A stretch of 64,000 nt of DNA from Saccharum officinarum (Eukaryota > Streptophyta > Magnoliopsida > Poales > Poaceae). Location: contig CM036159.1 in the NCBI GenBank assembly GCA_020631735.1, forward strand, positions 96,960,701 through 97,024,700, written 5' to 3'. Under the pieces are notes generated by a model. That model made no database searches and was not told the DNA's origin. It saw only the letters and a program-made list of their open reading frames with translations. Shown in pieces: positions 39,547 to 50,968 of the stretch. The stretch's first letter is position 1, and each line of letters begins with the position of its first letter. Both the position numbers and the translations under genes were made by a program.

Positions 39547-39589
39547 TTCGAATAGAGCCGTTAGAAACTTAAACAGCCGAAATCGCGCT

Positions 39590-40035
39590 GACCGGACGTG
39601 CTGGTCCAACTGGCCGGACGCGCCGGTCGCACAACGGCTAAGTCACGAAGCACTGACCGGACGCGCTGGTCTAACTAACCGGACGCGCCGGTCGCCCAAC
39701 GGCTAACTGCGAAGCAACGACCGGACGCGCTCATCGCGCAGACCGGACGCGCTAGAAACGACCGGATGCGCTGGTCCTGAGAATGACCGGACGTGCTGGT
39801 CGCCTGAGCAGCGCTCAACGAAACAAAGACCGGACGCGCTGAAGAAAATGACCGGACGCGACAGTGCCAGCGTCCGGTTAGAGTCCAGTAAGCTCCCTGA
39901 ACGACCGGACGCGTCCGATCATCAGTGACCGGATGCGCCTCGCGTCCGATCATCGAACTGAAAAACGCGCAGACACTGAACACTGACCGGATGCGTCCGG
40001 TCATGCAAAGACCGCGTCCGGTTCAGCGTCCGGTC
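39590..40035 (-). repeat. CpG-rich palindromic motif array in LTR U3
   Basis: Repeated GACCGGACGCG(C/T) half-sites and near-complete palindromes, as in the other three LTR copies. Confidence 0.7.
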
Positions 40036-40820
40036 ACCTCTGTGACCTCCGTTCGCCTCCGTTTCTTTTCCGGACTTCCGGCGTAGTGGAAAATAGGCAT
40101 TTCAACTTCTCAAAAACGCCTGAATCCTACGCTCGCAAGCTCGGCGGGAGGGAGAGAGGAACCCAAACCCTCTCTACCGCTCAAACCCCACCGTCATCGC
40201 AAATGTGCTAACACCACCAAGTTATCTCATCATGTGTGAGTGTGTTAGCATTTTCATAATCATTTTTCGAGGTGATATTAGTTCTATCCAAATGCATATG
40301 ATCATGAAATGCACATCTAGAGGCACTTAGGAGTTCAATACCCGCGTCATTTCCCTCTTTATAGTACGGCTATCTATCCTATAATGTAACCACACCCACT
40401 AGGTGTCTTGGTTACTAAAACACAACCCTTAAGCATATACCTTTGCCTTGATCACATAGGGTTGCGTCCAAATCCAAGTGTGGCCATCATGATCACCATG
40501 TCCATCTTGCCACCGACCTTGGAATGTACTAATCCTCATATGCTACATACAACTTAGGCATAGGATTAGTACTTAGGCATTGTCACTAATTACCAACACC
40601 AAACATAGGACTTTCAGGTGCCCATGCGTCGCACGCTGAGGTTACCTATGTAGCGGATGGAGTCTATAGACACGCTGCAGGATTTTTTTCCCGCACAAGC
40701 GTCGCCTAAGTCAAAACTCCTCGCATCGCGTATCCCACGGTTCCCTCTGCTCCCACGACCCCACTGAAATTTCCCCCCACGAGCTGCCGGCGCGCGACAG
40801 GCGGCCACTCTAGTTGTAGG

Positions 40821-41731
40821 CAGGGTTGAAAACAGACGGAATTTTTGCCGCCCCGACCAACTCGTTTTTCTATATTTGACCCGACCGTTTTCATATTGTC
40901 GGAAAAATCCGAAAACAGGATGAGTTGTGGGACGGAAGGTATTGGAATCCGAACGGAAACGGAGTTGGTGTTTTTCCTCCCGTATTTTAGGAATTCCGTA
41001 TTTGGTCGGAAATTTTCTGAATTTGTTCTGGATTTCACCTGGAGTTTAGTTTGGCCCATATCTTGACATCTTGTCCTGAAGAGCCAACTCTGCAGCCCAT
41101 GTAGTGAAGCCCGCCCCCAGCATAGGCACAGGCACAGCCGTACATCGCACAGGGGAGTGAGGACAGGCACTGGTAGCTTCTGTGTACGTACGGACATACA
41201 ACTGGAAGTCTAGGCTCTAGACGAGCTAGTTCAATAGTACTTCTTTTTTTAAGGAAATGATGGTTCAATAGTACTTCAATGTACGTTTGGATCAATTAGC
41301 TACGAACACATATTTACTCCATGTTGTTCCGAATACAATTCTAATCTAATACAATAACAGGTCAAATTATAAAGAATACAACTTCAACATAATAACGAGC
41401 CAAACAATTTTATATATGTGTAACTGTGACTAAATGTATACAAATAATATTTATGATACACTAAATAAGTACAGTAAATTTACAAGAAAATATATTTTCA
41501 TGGTACACCTATTTTGTGATTGGTGAGTATAAATTTGTGCGGTATTCCGGCTTAAGTTCCCTGCTTCTGACCATTTCCATTGAATTTCTGACCGTATTGG
41601 TTCGCTTCCGTACACCCGTATATTCTGGTTTCGTTTTCGAACCCGTATTTTTCAAACCCGATCCCGCTTCTGGCAAAAAATATAGAAACGGAAGTAGAAA
41701 TGGGGTTTTTTCCCGTCCGTTTTCATCGCTA
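40821..41731. mobile_element. non-autonomous hAT element, 911 bp
   Basis: Ends CAGGGTTGAAAAC and GTTTTCATCGCTA are imperfect inverted repeats. A perfect 8-bp target duplication GTTGTAGG flanks them (40813-40820 and 41732-41739); 8 bp is the hAT signature. Subterminal regions repeat 'cgttttc' and 'ggaa' motifs in both orientations. No transposase frame is present. The middle (about 41060-41480) shares no repeat structure with the ends and may be acquired sequence. Confidence 0.88.
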
Positions 41732-41771
41732 GTTGTAGGGTTCAACCCCAACCCCATCAAATTGCTACCAA

Positions 41772-42097
41772 GGGTACGTTTGGTTTCTCGTGACTAAAAT
41801 TTAGCTCCTAAAACTGATGAGTAAACTTTAGTCACCCATGTTTGGTTCTAGTGATTAAAGTGACTAAAGGCCATTAAAGTAGTTCAACAAAGACCAAACT
41901 ACCCCTAATGAATGCCCAAATCAGGTGGGGACCAGCAATAATGAGGGATAACCCTTGTCCACTGGGCACTTTAGTCCACTTTTAGCTACTCTTGGGTGAC
42001 TAACGTGACTAAACTACTTTAGTCCCTTTTTCATTAGTTTATTTGGCAGTTTAGTAGATAAAGTGTAGCTAAACTTTAGCAGGAACCAAACATGCCC
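41772..42097. mobile_element. MITE with GGG(C/T)A(T/C)GTTTGGTT ends
   Basis: Left end GGGTACGTTTGGTTTC and right end GAACCAAACATGCCC pair as inverted repeats over about 30 bp with mismatches. A CAA triplet flanks both sides (41769-41771, 42098-42100), suggesting a 3-bp duplication and a Tourist/PIF-type element. Interior repeats 'gactaaa' / 'tttagtc'. Non-coding. Confidence 0.75.
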
Positions 42098-42215
42098 CAA
42101 ATCTCTGTTGCTGAGCCAACCAATTATGAATCATTTCTCTGCAATGGGGTTCAAAATTCAGTGCCGATGTCATGAATATATTTAACCCTTTCACTATTGC
42201 AGTATCCCATCGTTT

Positions 42216-44066
42216 CATTTCACTCTGGGGTTTTGCAGTTTCTAAGGCTGAAAGGATACTCTTTGACTTTGAGGAAGACAGCGAGAGCTCTTCGAACAAG
42301 CTGGAGCAGTCGCATTGGCGAGAGCAGTTGATGTGACGGTCATGAGCTTGGGTAGCGACACTAACACTGCACCGTACTGGACCTGAAAATCAAAGGCGAG
42401 TGTAAAGACTCCAGGGCTAGTACCTCTGCGACGGCGGAGTCTCTGGAGGCAGGCTCGTCTGAGAACTTGCTGGGCATCGACAAGTTGTCCTTAGAAGATG
42501 TTCCCGCGAAAGATCACCGCAAGATGGCGTTGCTGTATGCGCTTCTCTCCGCCTGTGTCGCTGATAGACCCGTCTCGCAAGAGGAAGAGGACAGGAAGTC
42601 GTCTCTCTTCAGGAAGGGCTATGATGCTCGGCATCGTGTCGCTCTTCGGTTGATAGCGACATGGCTTGACGTCAAGTGGATCAAAATGGTTATTACAAGT
42701 TATCCCTTCTTCTCAGTGTGGCAGAGTGAAAATTGATTGCAGTTTATTCTCGATTAAAAAGAATGATATGAGATCATCCAAGAGAGAAACAGAAACTCAT
42801 AACTCATTCATATCCTTGTATTTCCACTACCTGAATTGACTTGTAATCATTAATCCTGGCATTATAGGAAGCTATCTAGGTGATGGTCGCATGCTCTGCC
42901 ATGGCTGCGGCAAAAGAACAAGAACAAGAGCGTGAAAACGCATCACCGAAAAGCAAGTGGGAGAAATGGAAGCGTGGGGGAATTATTGGTGCCGCTGCCT
43001 TGACTGGAGGAGCATTGCTGGCTATTACTGGGGGTAGGACTGCATTCCAGATAATATATCTAATGAAATGCTCAACATCTTGGCATCACTTGGACACACT
43101 ACACCAGGTGATTCATATGCCCTCGTTCTCTTCGACCCGACAGGTTTAGCTGCACCAGCCATTGCTGCAGGATTTGGTGCTCTAGCTCCAACACTGGGCA
43201 CACTTGTCCCTTTCATAGGAGCCAGTGGATTTGCTGCTATGGCTGCTGCGGCAGGATTTGTTGCTGGCTCTGTGGCAGTTGCTGCCTCATTTGGAGGTTG
43301 GTATAAATGTTCCTTCGAAACTCTTATGATATTATCTGGAGCTCTTATTTCTTCATTAATATATGTATTGAGCAGTCTAACAGTCAAGATTTGTTTTAAG
43401 TTAGCAACAACTGCCTCCATTATTTATGGTGGTTACTGTATTGCTAAGGAAAACTACACAAATAATGAATATGCACCTCTCTGTATAAGCACTGCCACAT
43501 TTATAAATTGTTAAAGTTGTTCCCAAATGAATTTCCTGTACAAGCTGTAACGCAGTATCCCAAAAAAGAGATAGAAAGTGGTGTACAAGTGTTGTGCTTA
43601 GCTTTTAATGTTCCTTGATTTTTTTTATTTTACAAATTAGCTGCTGGGGCTGGCTTGACGGGTACCAAAATGGCAAGACGAATTGGTAAAGTGAAAGAAT
43701 TTGAGTTCAAACCTATTGGTGATAACCATAATCAGGGTGTGAGTCCCTTTCCTCTGACTAAAATGTCATTCATCCATTTTGGAATGAAACTGATTTGGTC
43801 TTTCTAAAGTTTGGTAACTCTTTCAGGGCCTTGCTGTTGGCACCCTGGTTTCTGGATTTGCATTTGATGAGGAGGATTTCTGGAAACCTTGGGAAGGATG
43901 GAAGGATAACCTAGAGAAGTATGGAATGTATTCTCCTATTTGTTTTATGAATCCTAGACATTGTCCTTTATTCACATATTTTACATCTATGCTATAAGGG
44001 TGGAGCATTTTTACTTACACTTTTGATTAATGTTTGACAGGTACATCCTTCCATGGGAGTCCAAGC
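42216..44066 (+). pseudogene. DUF726 / TMCO4-family gene, nonsense-bearing and interrupted by copia
   Basis: Exon pieces: about 42404-42688, 42868-43033, 43144-43296, 43641-43736, 43827-43918 and 44041-44066. They spell the conserved DUF726 core: WEKWKRGGIIGAAALTGG, then AITGG-LAAPAIAAGFGAL (glycine/alanine-rich membrane segments), FGAAGAGLTGTKMARRIG, FEFKPIGDNHNQG and the EDFWKPWEGWKDNLEKY region. The family (TMCO4 in animals) has membrane segments followed by an alpha/beta-hydrolase-like domain, which is missing here. Faults: an in-frame TAG at about 42877, a reading shift at the 43736/43827 join, and a copia LTR beginning in the last exon after 'PWESK'. A possible earlier exon (42241-42345) is uncertain. 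The rest may lie beyond the window. Confidence 0.85.
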
Positions 44067-44536
44067 TGTTAGATTGATCTCCAACTCGAACTGGCCCAAC
44101 GGCCCAGTCGGGCCTTTTGATCTGCGCCCTGATCGGGGGCGCCCGGCCCATCTATGGCTCGAGGGCCCCTGTCACACTGCATTATATAAAGAGGTGGGGA
44201 CCGGCGGCTCAAAGCACGAGGTTCGCCGTGAGCCTGCTCCCCACCAACAAACCCTAATCCGATCTAGATAGGGGCGCAGCCAATGACCGGAAGCTGCCAG
44301 CCGTCGCACCTACTTCTTCCCTGCCGTCACCGACTTCGCCGGACGCCCCACCGCTACACCGACTGTCGCTGCCTGTGCGCAGCCTCCATCATCGAACCAG
44401 CGATGGCCGGATCTTCCTCCAACCCCTCGGATGGTCAGTAACTTTCTCCTCTCCTCCTCTCCCACTATACCTCTCTGTTAAAACCGAGTTCCAGTTTAAT
44501 CCCACCTAGACCTACCCTAGACCGATCCACAAAACA
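44067..44536 (+). repeat. 5' LTR of the copia element, about 470 bp
   Basis: Starts TGTTAGATTGATCTCC and ends near AAAACA (44536), an inverted TGTT...AACA terminus. TATATAAA lies at 44183-44190. The exact 3' end is uncertain by a few bases because CA also occurs at 44540-44541. Confidence 0.8.
44183..44190 (+). promoter_or_regulatory. LTR TATA box
   Basis: TATATAAA within the copia LTR, preceded by GC-rich GGCCC motifs. Confidence 0.65.
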
Positions 44537-44542
44537 TATCAA

Positions 44543-44558
44543 TGGTATCAATTGAGCC
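44543..44558 (+). other. primer-binding site, diverged
   Basis: TGGTATCAATTGAGCC just after the LTR. It matches the initiator Met-tRNA end at the first eight bases and again at GAGC, with an inserted or altered stretch between. Confidence 0.65.
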
Positions 44559-45687
44559 TACTAGGTGTAGATCTAGGGTTTTGCGGACCAAGAAAATCAA
44601 GAAAGAAGAGAATGACGGATTTCAATCCGGACAGATCAAGAACCCTAACCTTAGCAGTTGAATAGAGACGGCGGTGATAGAAAGGGGGCCTACCAGAGCT
44701 CTTCACCGCTGCAGTAACCACCGTCGTGGTGCAGGTGGTGACCGCCACAACCATTACTGACGTGCAGACAGAGGCCCGGCTCGGCCGTGGCTCAGGGCAC
44801 CGGTCCAAAGCTGCTCAATGGTGGCGCGCTCTGCCTTCTTCTCTGATGGCGAGGTGGTCGTCGCCCGCTCCGTCTTCACTGTGTGGAGCGGTGAGGAGAG
44901 GAGGGGTGAGGGAGAAATGAGCTAGGGTTTGGGTAAACGGCGGTCGGAGCAGGGTCTTTATTCCAGCGAAAATGAAGGTTGGCCGTCGGATTGAACTGAA
45001 CGGCCAAGATTGGCCGAGCCAAAATTGGCCCAGGTGGGACCCCGCTTTACCAGCCCAGGCCCAGGTTGTGGCCTGGGCAGAGGTGGAGAGGCGCATGGCG
45101 TAGCTGGGCCGCCGTGGGCCGTCTTGCCATCAGCGCGCACGGCTAATGGACGCAGGCCGAAACGGGCCTTCAGGCCAGTTTTACAGAAGAATAATAAAAC
45201 GTCCAGAATTTTGTTTTTATTTTTTTCAGAAGCAGATTTTGATGTATTTTGAAGAATTTGAATTGAATTTTGATGCAAAACTCTGTACAATTTTGATCCA
45301 ATGATAATTTTGTTCAGAGAATAGTACAGTACTTTAATGTTTCTAAAAAATAATTATGGGCATATTTACGTTTTCCGTTGTCTATTGAAAGTTGTTTTCA
45401 TTATTAAATTCGAACCAACAAAAAATTTTAATTTGTAAAAAATGGATATGTTTTCAGATTATTATAATATTGTTATTATTCTGATCAACGTTGATTAATA
45501 GCAATATTATGATATTATTTATGAGTTTTGTCATGCATTAATTCTGTTTTTGTCCAACGGTGATGTAGAATTAGTGTAGAGGATAATTGTATGTTTTAAT
45601 TTTCACCACTGTTGGAACTAAGGCATACAATTGTTATTATTATGTTCTCACTTTACATGAATTGTGTTTTCAGGAGGATACACCTTG
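44559..45687 (+). other. untranslated leader of the copia element
   Basis: A GC-rich part (to about 45140) followed by an AT-rich part. No coherent frame. A 'tttttcag'-like acceptor site lies just before the gag ATG at 45688, so a leader intron is possible. Confidence 0.5.
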
Positions 45688-45794
45688 ATGAGTTGTATCA
45701 AAGATATCCTGACTCTCAAAGGAGACAACCACACTGAGTGAAAGAAAAAGATTGACCTGTCCTTCATCTTGGCTGAGGTGGACTGGGTAGTCAT

Positions 45795-48700
45795 TGTAAC
45801 ACTCCAGGTGTTTATCACCAATTAAGTGGTGGGTTTAAGCTTAAACATGACAGGTTAAGTGGGGATGACAATGTCAAGGTCAAACCTATGGAATAAGCCC
45901 TGACCTAAACTTGGATATTGCATCCTTGCTTACATATAGGCTCAATTAAAAGATATAGGCTTGGATGTTGCTATCAAAGTATCTTCACATGTCTCACCTC
46001 AGTAACTATCTATATTAATCCCTAGAAAAGTTTCATGGGGTTTGGAATCAAAAAGTCACATGAAATGATAAGTTCCATTCCTATTGGAACTTGCATCATT
46101 AAGTGAATGGAATTGTAGATCATCAGCCAAACCATGCAAACTTGCCCAAATGACTCTATCTGAACTCTACAACAAAAGTCATAGAGGGTTCATGTTGAGC
46201 AAATGTCAAGAAAATGCCTTAAATGGTCGAAAACCCTATTTGAAGAGTTTATCAGATTGCTTCATTGATGGCAGTGAAACTCCAGTTTTTGCTCGAGCTA
46301 TGAGGTTGGATTTTCCCTATGGTGGAAGATTGGGATGTGTGCAACAAATGTTAGTTTTGGACCAAGTCATGATTCAACTCCTAAGTGGCCCAAATAGTAG
46401 CCTCAAATTTGAATCTGCTGCTGTTTTCAGACTTAGGAAATATTCTAAGTCTTGGGAGCTGATTTATGAAGGTCATTAGGTTGACATTCCTCGTTCTCCA
46501 AAATTTGTTACGCAACTTGAGTTGATCCAAAAATAGAAATTGAAGGTAACTCATTGGAGAAGAGCATACAAAAATTTGGAATGTGTTGGACTCAGTTTGA
46601 CAAGGTTTTGACATCCATTTTTAATGGTCGTTAAGTCGCTGACACTGTCAAGTTTAGCACTAATTATGTCCTAGTCTATTGGTCTAATGACCTGAGTGTA
46701 ATGGAGATAAATGTAGATCAAGGTCTGGTGAACAAACTTCATAATTGGCCCATGGCCCAGTTCGGCCCAGAAGCGGCCTAAATCAGCGTCCAAAACAGGC
46801 CAAGTCGCCGCTCACCACGTGCTCGTCGAAATGCTTCAGCGGGCGGCGCGTGTCCAGTGCGTGGCAGCCATGCCCGAGCAGTGCTCCCACCTCCTTGCCG
46901 CGTGCCCCGGCGCCCCTGTGCCGATGAGGAGGCGTCTAGGCTCGCCCTCTACCTCTCCCATTCATTCTCTGCCTCCCTCGCTCGCCCTCAGCGCTCTTGC
47001 CCTCGCTTTGCTGCTCGCGCACGGCCGTGCCGCCATGGATGGCCGCCGAGCTCGAGCCGCCGCTGCGGCTGCAGGCGCTGCCTTCTCTCGTCCTCCGCTG
47101 CAGTGTCTAGCCACGCCGAGCATGCGCTGCCGGAGCCCTAGCCACCGCAGCCTCGCCGTCGCGGAGAATGGCGCCGCCATCATTGCCGGCCGGGCAAAGC
47201 TCCGCCTCCGCCGTTCCCTCACCTCCGGTCCTTCTCCGCCCCAACCGACCACAGAAGAGCCTTCCCCACCTCGCACCGCACATCCAGGGCTCCTCTTCTC
47301 GTCGGTTCCACCGCTGTAGCACGCTCCCGCCGAGGCGCCGGCCGTCGAGCCGCCTGCCGTCGTGGCCAGGCCGCCACAGCAAGCGTCGGGCCATTGAGAG
47401 CCCCTCCTCGGGTGCGCACGGGTCCCCTGCCGCTCCTCCACTGCCGCTCACCGCCGGAGCGCCGCCCTGGTCGGCCGGAGCCGCGGGCCGGCCTCCTCCT
47501 CTGTTTCCCGGCGAACGGAGGAGGAAGAAGGCCTCCTGTCTCTCTCTGTGAATGACAGGTGGACCCAACCGGGCATGCAGGTCCCACATGTCAGCGTTAT
47601 GAGAGGCACAGTTGGGGTACACGTCCGGGTGCGCCTAGCAGATTTGGGGTGAAGCAGTTAATTTCGTTTTTGAATTTCAGAATTTTGTTAAATCTTCTAA
47701 AATTCATATCTCCTGCTAGGTAATTCCAAAAATAGTAAATGGGGACTTTTTAGAAACCTTGAGAAGAGATCTATGCAGTAGAGTCATAAAATTCTATATG
47801 TTTGTAGATAATTTCTGATGTCTTTATTTAAGCCTTAAAAATGCTCCCAAAAATGCTTATCATCTTGAGCAGAGCCATATCTGGAGTTTTAGAACTCCAA
47901 AAATGATGATTCTTGTTTTGTTAATTTTGTGATGACATTTAATTGCTAGGAAAAATATTAAACATACTAATTTTTCACTGTTTTCTTAGGGTTTTGATTG
48001 GACCTTGATAAATAAGGAAATCTATATTATTTTTCTTGTCATTTTATATCTTGAGTTGTGATGCTCCAAATGATGTGAAATTTTTATGGTAGTCTTGTAA
48101 TGATATGTATGTACTGTGGTATAAATTTCTTGGTCACTACTTATTTTATGATCTAATTATTGATTTAACTTGTTTATGGCTTGTTAAATAGCTTGTAAAT
48201 AATATATAATTGATAAAATGGAAAATGTTGTTCCTTTAGATTAGTATGATGTTTATCTAACATATTGATTCATGCTATGGCCTTGTGTTCATAGAAAATA
48301 TGGAGTTTTAGGTTTTACTTGCTCTCACATGATTTCTCTCATTAGCTATTTGTCTTTTTCATAGAGATTGATATATATGTACAAATGGTTTGAAATTTGT
48401 ACAGTAAACTTTTGGGAGCATGTGTAGGCCTCTGTAATTTTGGTAGAATTTATTATGCACTTTTGATATGTGTTCATAATTCCACCAAATTATCTAAATA
48501 AATTAAGAAAATGCATTAAAAGAAATTATTTAGGAATAGACACTATGTTTTCTGGTGTTCATTAGTCATGTGTGACATGTTGATAAAGTTGGTTTGGTCT
48601 AATTATATGTTTGCAACATAAGTTAATAATTATTTCTTGCAAATGAAGTTTCTGGACAGATCTAGGAACTTAGCAAAGTTCTTTATGATAATGTGCTTTG

Positions 48701-50954
48701 TTGTGAAACTTGTTTATACAAAAGTTGTAGATAATATATATATAGCTGCTGTTAAAATTTGGTGGTATTTGGCCAAGTAGTTTTTGAGTTATAGCTGTTT
48801 AAAGTTGGGTTACAGAATTGCTTGCTCTCTGTCTTGTTGGACCAGTTTCTGTGTTTGTGTAAATTCGATATGTTAGACTTTGGAACCATGCTGTGATGAT
48901 TATAAATGAAATGTAGAGAATTTCATAAGCTTTCCATAATGTCTTCTTGCAAGTCATTTGGATTTAGGGATCTCCAGTTATGATGGATTTACTGAGCTAC
49001 TGTATGTATGTCCAGAAAGTAGCAGATTCTTGTTCTAGTGCTTTGATTGACTTTGCCATGCTAGGGTGTGGAAGTGTGGCTCATATCCTTGATGGTACTT
49101 GGTTTAGTGCCCTGTGAGCTTGTGAGACTTGTTTCTTGATTGATGTGTTTGCAATCTTCTATGTTATGCCTTAGTGAGGATTAAGTTAATTAGCTCTAGG
49201 GTTTAGGTGAACTTTGGTATGCTTGCATGATTACTTTGTTTATTGCACTTCTTTGTATTCATACACTTGCATCTTGCATCTCATTTAGGTACGCTAGATG
49301 CATCACGTGAAGGACGTGTGGTGGAGCCAAACCCAAAGATGGAGTTGGTGGATCCATCCCGAAGGGAAATGCTCGCCAAGCGAGTTTTATCTGACATACT
49401 CTAACTTGAGTCGGATCCCAGGCAAGCCCCGGAGCATTATAAGCCTCCTACCTTCAAAGCAATTAATTCTATTTATGTTATAAGTATTGTTGCATTAAGT
49501 GATAGGAGTTGGTTGGAAACCCTTGCTGCATTATATCATTCCTTGTCCAGATATATGAATCCTTGAATCCTACATAGATTAGGATCGAGTAGATGCTTAG
49601 CCCTGCTTTAAGCGGTAGAAGTCAGGTGATTTCCTGTCACCTGCGAGATATAGGGATATTCATATATGGCACGGTTGGCTATATTTGCTATCGTGGAATG
49701 GAACCATGTGTTAATAAAATGAAATGAGACCGGGTGGGATGACGATAGTGAAGCAACAAGACATGGAGGTCTTGGGTGTGAATCTATCCCCATCTGAGTC
49801 GTTTAAGGACCGATTCGCTGTACGTCCTTGAGTCATGTTGAACGCAGTCTAACACTTAGTTGGCCGGATAAGCCGTTCCGACCGCGAAGCCGAGTAATGT
49901 GATTCAGGCCGGGAATCGAATGGTACGTTGCTTCTTGGAGGAGAGAAAGGATGTGCTTGGGGACATTGGCGTGAGACCAAGGGGGGTTAGAGTCCCTATC
50001 ACCTGGCAGAGTGTCGCCCTTGGGGTCGCGACATTATTCGGACCCGCGATTCCTGAATCATATGAAAAGGTGGCTTGTGCGACCCTGGCAGGGGCCTGCG
50101 CGGTGAGTGTTAGAAATACCCCTCCAGCTGGATAGGAATTCGATTCGAATCGCCGTCGCTCCCGGTTAGTGAGCACTTGACTTGAGCAGCGGCAACGTAG
50201 ATTCCATTAAATTGAACGGATGGTTAATTGGATCACGATGGAAAGGTTACCTCAATTTATACCTGATATGGTTATTATTGTTTGCTCCTAATAAAGTGAG
50301 TGCTCTAGTACAGGTTCTAATATAGATGATAGGTTAATGATAATTAACTTGATGCTTAAGCATTAATGATTGATCATCTATATTAAGCTTTTATGCAAAA
50401 AGTTGTCAAGCTAGCCCCACTTTATATCAGCCTTGCATGATCCTTGGTGTCACTTATTTCTGGTTTCTGACGGGTAAGTCTAGCTGAGTACCTTCTCGTA
50501 CTCAGGGTTTTATCCCCACTTGTTGCAGGTTATGATGTATCTTGGCGACTGCAAGAGTTGGTTGGCTCCTGCCGTAGAGGCGGAGTGTGATCATGGGCAT
50601 GATCCTTCTTATTTATCTTCTCTCTAATGCTTTTGTTAGAAGTCGACCGTGGTACTGGCATGTATTTGAAATAAGAATAATATTAGTTTCAAATTACTTT
50701 GCTTCCGCTACTTTTGAACTTAAGTTGTAATAACTATGTTGAACTCCGATGTATATTCAATTACTTGTGAAATGGTTGTAACATGTGACTTGTTATGTTG
50801 AATCACTACGATCTTGGCTGGTATGTGGGTTGGTTTGAAATCCCTCGTGATTTCATTGGACTACCGGAGTTATATGGGCTCAAGTGCGAGAATTTGATCA
50901 CTTCGGTGATTATTTTTGTACTTGTGCTCTTATAATTTGGACGGTTCCGTTACA
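45795..50954 (+). repeat. LARD 5' LTR, 5160 bp
   Basis: TGTAACACTCC ... TTCCGTTACA. Contains a GC-rich block (46740-47640) whose frames on both strands are chance, then AT-rich sequence. By eye it differs from the 3' LTR at about 45 positions plus one single-base indel, mostly transitions. Confidence 0.95.
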
Positions 50955-50956
50955 GC

Positions 50957-50968
50957 TGGTATCGGAGC
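50957..50968 (+). other. LARD primer-binding site
   Basis: TGGTATCGGAGC two bases after the LTR. It differs by one base from the initiator Met-tRNA complement TGGTATCAGAGC. Confidence 0.85.

Larger units (their letters stand above)
36585..40616 (-). mobile_element. SIRE/Maximus-like copia element (type B), cut by gap
   Basis: On the minus strand: LTR (40616-38631), primer-binding site (38628-38616), gag from 38576, gag tail with two zinc knuckles, then the assembly gap before protease and pol. It is built like the element at the left edge but belongs to a different LTR subfamily. Confidence 0.88.
38631..40616 (-). repeat. copia LTR (type B), 1986 bp
   Basis: Plus-strand ends TGAAAGGTC and GGACTTTCA. 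This is the 5' LTR of the element to its left and the inverted counterpart of the solo LTR at 5571-7484. Minus-strand TATAAATA at 39546-39539. The CpG palindrome array is at 39590-40035. Confidence 0.9.

Noticed and set aside
46819..47622. Long overlapping GC-rich open frames on both strands (also 56325-57164)
   Set aside because: They lie inside both LARD LTRs, are repeated at the same LTR offset, and are alanine-, arginine- and proline-rich in every frame. This is base composition, not genes.
49899..50176. Possible 78-90 codon genes (also at 59375-59719)
   Set aside because: Repeated at the same place in both LARD LTRs, with one copy broken by a single-base indel, so not conserved coding sequence.
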